A model generated the notes under the pieces. That model saw nothing but the letters and a program-made list of their open reading frames with translations. It ran no database searches and was not told where the DNA came from. The position numbers were made by a program, and so were the translations under genes. 64,000 nucleotides of DNA from Marasmius tenuissimus. Taxonomy: Eukaryota; Basidiomycota; Agaricomycetes; Agaricales; Marasmiaceae. Location: contig JAQOTA010000055.1 in NCBI GenBank assembly GCA_029532415.1, positions 62,001 through 126,000 of the forward strand. Direction: 5' to 3'. Below, piece after piece: positions 60,009 to 64,000 of this stretch; position 1 is the stretch's first letter; the number at the start of each line of letters is the position of its first letter.

Positions 60009-62222
60009 ATGTCCTCCAAGTCCATACACGATTTCCTGACGAAACAGATTCTCATTGACCATAACATTGCAAGTTAACGGTGTAAAATCTCTCTACGTTA
60101 CGTGAACTGACTGCTCTTTCTCTGCACACAGGTTACATATCGATCACTGTCTCGACAACAGTCACTCCACGTCAACGATGCCAAAAAGCGAGTCTCAAAT
60201 CACGATTCTGAGAGCATTATACACTAATCCGGGAAATACACAGCGAATTACACGCTTTCTTACAGAAAATGCGATCTCAACAGGAGGGAGGAGTGGTCGC
60301 GACTTACCTGGTGAGCGGGGAAGCTCGGGCGGATGATAGATGGCGAGAGAACGGGATGGACGTGGATGGTGATGAAAAGGGAAACGCCGGAGAGTATGAC
60401 GATGGAGAAGAGGACGTTCCAGAGACGAGGATTATCTTGGTTGGAGAGGAGGATCTGGGTGGTGCGTGTTTATGGTTACTATCTGACCGCAGACGATTCT
60501 GATTGTTGTTTCGACTTGCGGTGTGTTTCGCAGAGGTCAAGTCACAGTTTAGGTTTATCGACGCGATTTATGTATATTCTCTGTCGCCTTCGCCGGTTCA
60601 CGTGGGTTATTTCTCTCCAGGACATTTCCAGCTTGCTCATTGCCCATTCTAGGATGCTGATTTTTTCTGTGGTCCTATGGATATCGTTAGGAGCCTGGAC
60701 GCTCAAGGAGGATCCAAGCTAGCTGAGACTGTTGGGAAAGTTGTCGCTGAGGGCATCAAGGAAGTCAAGGTACGCGTAGTTTCAGTTCCTCTTTACGACA
60801 ATTGAACCAAGCATTCCTTCGCAGTCCAAAGGAAAGAAAGCTCCTCCTATAGCTCCTCCTGCTCCCGTTGCTGGGCCTTCGAAAGACCAAAATAAAGAGA
60901 AGGGCGAGAAAGAGAAAGACAAGCAGCCAGTGAAGCAAGAAGCTGCCGCTGCGAAACCTAAAGCCACGGGCAAACTGGACTTTAGTAAGGCTAAGACCAA
61001 AACCGCGAAGGAGAAGGAGGCCGAGAAAGAGAAACAGAAGGGAAAGGACGCGCAGAAGGCCAAAGTCAAGAAAGAGGCTGAAGAAGTGAAGGTAAAGAAG
61101 GAGGAGAAATTGAAGTACTTCGAGTCTACGAAACAGAAGGGAAAAGAGAAAGAAAGCTCTGACAAGTCCAAGTCCGACGAGGATGACACCGCTACGAAGG
61201 TACGCTTTTCGCGACTGCTTTTGTTCACCTGTTGAAACCGGCCGTTTTCCCAGCGCACAGAGTCTGGGAGCAAGTCTAAAGTGTCCGAGAAACCTGCTCA
61301 GGTATGTCCCAAGTATCTCTTGTTGTACACCCATCTTAACTTGGAACACTTAGAAACCCAAACCAAAGACAAATACTAAGACAAACGCCATGCTGTCCGA
61401 GTCGGAGGAGGAAACCCCGAAAGAGAAGCCTAATCTGCGACTCAAGAAGCGCGCCATTGTTAGTGACGATGAGGAGGAGGAACTACCCGCTCCGAAGAGA
61501 CAGTCGACAAAAACCAAGGGTAAAGGTCGGGTGCTCGACTCGGATGATGAGTTGAAGGCGATGATGGAAGTGGATGACGGTTGGTTTCCTTTCCCATTCC
61601 TCTTATGGGTCGTCGATACTGAATTGCCGATAGAGCAAGTCATAAAAGCATCCCGCCCACAGGCACCGTCGAAGACAAAGAAAGAGCAGAAGGATGAGGA
61701 TATGGAGGAGGAGGAGGAGGCGGAACCGGAGCAAAATGAAGACGAGGACATGGAAGATGAGATCGTGCCACTACCTAAGAAAACACGGAAAGCAAAGAAA
61801 GTCATCCCGGTCGGTCGGAATGGGATACGGAAGAAACGAGTGGTGAAGAGCCGGATGACTACGGATGCCAAAGGGTATATGGGTACGTTCTCTTTGTGTC
61901 CTTTCGAGATACAAACGATCTGACAGGATCATCTGTAGTGACTGAAGACTACAGTTCCTACGAGTCCGTGGATGAGGAAGAGGAAGCTCAGGCGCCAGCT
62001 CCCGCGAAGGGTGGTGGTAAGAAGGCGGCTTCTGGGAAGGTTAAGAAAGAAGTTGAGGAGGAACGAACAGACTCTACCTCGGCTGCGGCCTCTGGAAAAT
62101 CCAAGGCCGCACCTGCTACTAAGCCATTGACGAAGTCGGCCTCTACAAGTGGCAAATCAAAGGAGGCAAAGGCTGGTCAACAGAAGGGTATCTCTGCGTT
62201 CTTTGGGAAACCAAAGAAGTGA
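60009..62222 (+). CDS. POLD3: DNA polymerase delta subunit 3 (POLD3/Cdc27)
   Basis: Accessory subunit that links polymerase delta to PCNA in replication. The first exons are 60009-60068, 60132-60187, 60244-60461, 60534-60601, 60653-60769 and from 60825. The N-terminal winged-helix domain reads SIHDFLTKQILIDHNI, VTYRSLSRQQSLHVNDAKN, ELHAFLQKMRSQQEGG and VVATYLVSGEARADDRW. Then come FRFIDAIYVYSLSPSPVHD and ADFFCGPMDIVRSLDAQGG. The C-terminal half is Lys/Glu-rich and disordered. It ends with a PIP box, QQKGISAFFGKPKK (62178-62219), as in human p66 and fission yeast Cdc27. The first two introns must be GC-AG to keep this frame. Two MluI boxes precede the gene. Identity is secure; exons after 61200 are partly inferred. 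Confidence 0.93.
60069..60131 (+). other. GC-AG intron 1 of POLD3
   Basis: Donor att|GCAAGT, acceptor cacaCAG. Removal joins DHNI to VTYRSLSR in frame, as in human POLD3. Splicing at the GT of gttaac (60073) breaks the frame, and the GT at 60080 follows an in-frame stop. Confidence 0.75.
60188..60243 (+). other. GC-AG intron 2 of POLD3
   Basis: Donor aa|GCGAGT, acceptor acaCAG. Removal gives NDAKN-ELHAFLQKMRS, which matches the spacing of the human protein residue for residue. The nearby GT (60192) cannot join to ELHAFLQ in frame. Confidence 0.65.
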
Positions 62223-62521
62223 ATTAGTACCTAGTATTTAGATATTTTTATATGTCCTAGCATGGAATACGTATCGTTTTAATGGTGGTCGCGAGGTCCA
62301 AGATCCCCCACTACTTGCCACTCATGATACTTTGTATGATGTATCTATACCAAGAAGTTGCTGGGATGTCAAGAGGGAGGATTCGAATGGAGGTGATTGA
62401 TTCTGCACAAAGAGAGAGAAACATCCTGTATATGTAGCGAGCAATACACGTTTATGGTACTAAAACAAAACCCTATCGCCAGTATCGTTGTCACCGTATA
62501 GACGATTGACTGTAAGACATT
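62223..62521. other. Convergent 3' space between POLD3 and the FunK1 kinase
   Basis: About 300 bases between converging stops. AT-rich near 62240-62270. No gene or clear motif seen. Confidence 0.5.
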
Positions 62522-64000
62522 CTAGTCAAGACCCATCTCTTCGAAAACAGAGAGGAACCGTGTATACGTGATACTGTCCCCAAGTGTTTCGTCTGCGAAC
62601 GACTCCGCCACATCGGGTCCGTTTGTATCGAACCCAGAAAGTGCGAAGAGATGCCTACTTTCCTTGCGTTTACCCTGTCGCAGGAAATCACGTAAACTGA
62701 GCAAGCACTCCTCCAAAGGTTGATAGGTGGAGGTTAAAACGATGGTTTCGTTGTTTGACATAACCCATGCGTGCTTGTGGTCATGGGCCTCCTCCCAGGT
62801 ACCTTGAGTCCATCGATCAAAGGGAGGATGTTCAACCTCGTGTCCAGCATCGATTCGGCAGGTGATCCAGGCCAGAACATACAAGAAACTCTCCAAGTCG
62901 TGTCTAACCCAGTGTCGCTGAAACCCCCGAGATCCTGGCATGAGAAGGTCCAATGCCATGAAAGGTTTCGTGCCGATTCTTGAGGCTGGACTCTGGAGGG
63001 AGATCGTCCTTCAACTCGCACGAATGGTCAAAGTCATTCAGGACGCCATAAACCTTGCCGTCCTTCCTTCGACACATGAGATTATCAACAGCGACATCGC
63101 GGTGCAAAATCTGTGGAACGGTGACAAGGAATTCATGGCCTAGAGATACAAGGGAGTACTTGAGAACCAGTTCAGATCGATCAAAGGGACACACTTGCAC
63201 TTCATCGTATCCTTGAATACCTTGGCAAACTCTCCGCAGTTGGTGAGGCTCGTGATAGGCTCCAGTTTCTCGACGATCATGTATTGAATTCGCTCGGACG
63301 CGACCTTCTGACCGAAAACTGATATGAAGGAGGCATCTGGCGTGAAGGTTCCGGAAGCAATGACATCTGGCAGACATTTCAGAGCCCAGTTATGCTCCTC
63401 GTTCGCCTTCGCGCACGCTCTCGCCTTGTTGATGAGCTTCTCCTCCGGTGCCCGATGCGCACTCGAATTCGAGAATTTTATGACGAGCTGGGACGCCATA
63501 CCCACGGCTTTGTCGTGCACCGGGCCGTCCAGTACCTCGACCTCGACCGTCCAGACAGTTCCTTTGATCCAACGCCAGGGAAGTACCGCGGGAATTTTTG
63601 CTTTAAACGTCGACCCATCTACTTTGAACGTCTTTTCCTTGATTATCTGGTGGTTTAATTTGACCTGTTTCTTGAACAATCTCTTCCTCGTCGCACAAGC
63701 CATAGTCCGACATTCCGGAACATCAGTCACTCCCCACTGAGCCAGCGTCATCTTAGAGTATGCCAGAATTACGCGGAGAAAAGTGAGGGAGTCGTAGATG
63801 AAGGAGAAAGATGTTGAGATGGATGGACCCGTGTGAGTGTAAACGACTAGTTCCATACGGTCGCCTACGATGAGACCTCCAATAACGTGGGTACGGATAC
63901 CGCTTCGGTTGAGGATACACATAGCGTACTTGGCGCATTGTGGGCGGTATCTCTGCGGCATGTCCAGCCTCGTTCGTTTGTAGGTGGGACCCCCACTTTC
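62522..64000 (-). CDS. FunK1-type protein kinase, 5' end cut by the window edge
   Basis: Member of the fungal FunK1 kinase family expanded in mushrooms. The frame is open to base 64000, where it reads KRTRLDMPQRYRPQCAKYAM without a clear start, so the N-terminus lies outside. Next come GIRTHVIGGLIVGDRMELVV, the region preceding the kinase, and a long Lys/Thr-rich insert. The catalytic loop is HRDVAVDNLM and the metal-binding loop reads LNDFDHS, with DFD where most kinases have DFG. The C-lobe shows RHDLESFLYVLAWITC, the family's most typical helix. The stop is at 62522. Two or more introns lie around 62940-63240. Substrates of FunK1 kinases are not known. Family is secure; gene model is partial. 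Confidence 0.88.

Noticed and set aside
60772..60777. Third ACGCGT in POLD3
   Set aside because: It overlaps a splice donor inside the gene, so it is best explained by chance.

Overview
The window is nuclear DNA from a fungus, almost certainly a basidiomycete of the mushroom class (Agaricomycetes). Protein-coding genes lie on both strands and are broken by many short introns of about 50-65 bases. The intergenic spaces are mostly 230-500 bases. A FunK1 kinase, a family expanded in mushrooms, sits at the right edge. I see no rRNA, tRNA, CRISPR array or intact transposon.

Layout. 100-3076: cytochrome c heme lyase and TIM44, two mitochondrial biogenesis genes in tandem. 3324-9736 (minus): a WD40 protein with SUMO-interaction-like motifs, then the Ntr1/TFIP11 splicing factor. 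10037-14680 (minus): the XRN1 exoribonuclease, divergent from the TOR kinase (14921-23514, plus) across only 240 bases. 23782-26621: the INO80 subunit ARP8, convergent with a coiled-coil RING protein (26975-28133, minus). 28134-38511: a gene-poor stretch of about 10 kb whose only clear gene is a Con7-like C2H2 transcription factor. 38512-43921: an F-box/RCC1 protein resembling Saf1, then tRNA-dihydrouridine synthase DUS3. 44269-46704 (minus): an intronless serine-rich protein of unknown function. 47552-48957: a secreted M28 aminopeptidase. 51308-54284: an ELMO/CED-12 family protein. 54673-56883 (minus): methylenetetrahydrofolate reductase MET13. 57386-59667: an unknown protein with a 57-residue tandem repeat. 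60009-62222: DNA polymerase delta subunit 3. 62522-64000 (minus, cut by the window edge): a FunK1 kinase.

Most genes are conserved housekeeping genes with no functional clustering. The more unusual content is in gene architecture and non-coding DNA. (1) An octamer, AAGCGCYC, recurs in several intergenic spaces, including as a perfect inverted repeat between XRN1 and TOR; every copy I noticed is non-coding. (2) XRN1 opens with three exons of 4, 11 and 17 bases. (3) There are three GC-AG introns, two of them consecutive in POLD3. (4) ACGCGT pairs (MluI cell-cycle boxes) lie upstream of POLD3 and of the WD40 gene. (5) The heme lyase carries four copies of CPVDH. I found no clear sign of a wholly new multi-gene system. 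All exon boundaries were derived by hand from reading frame and family conservation.
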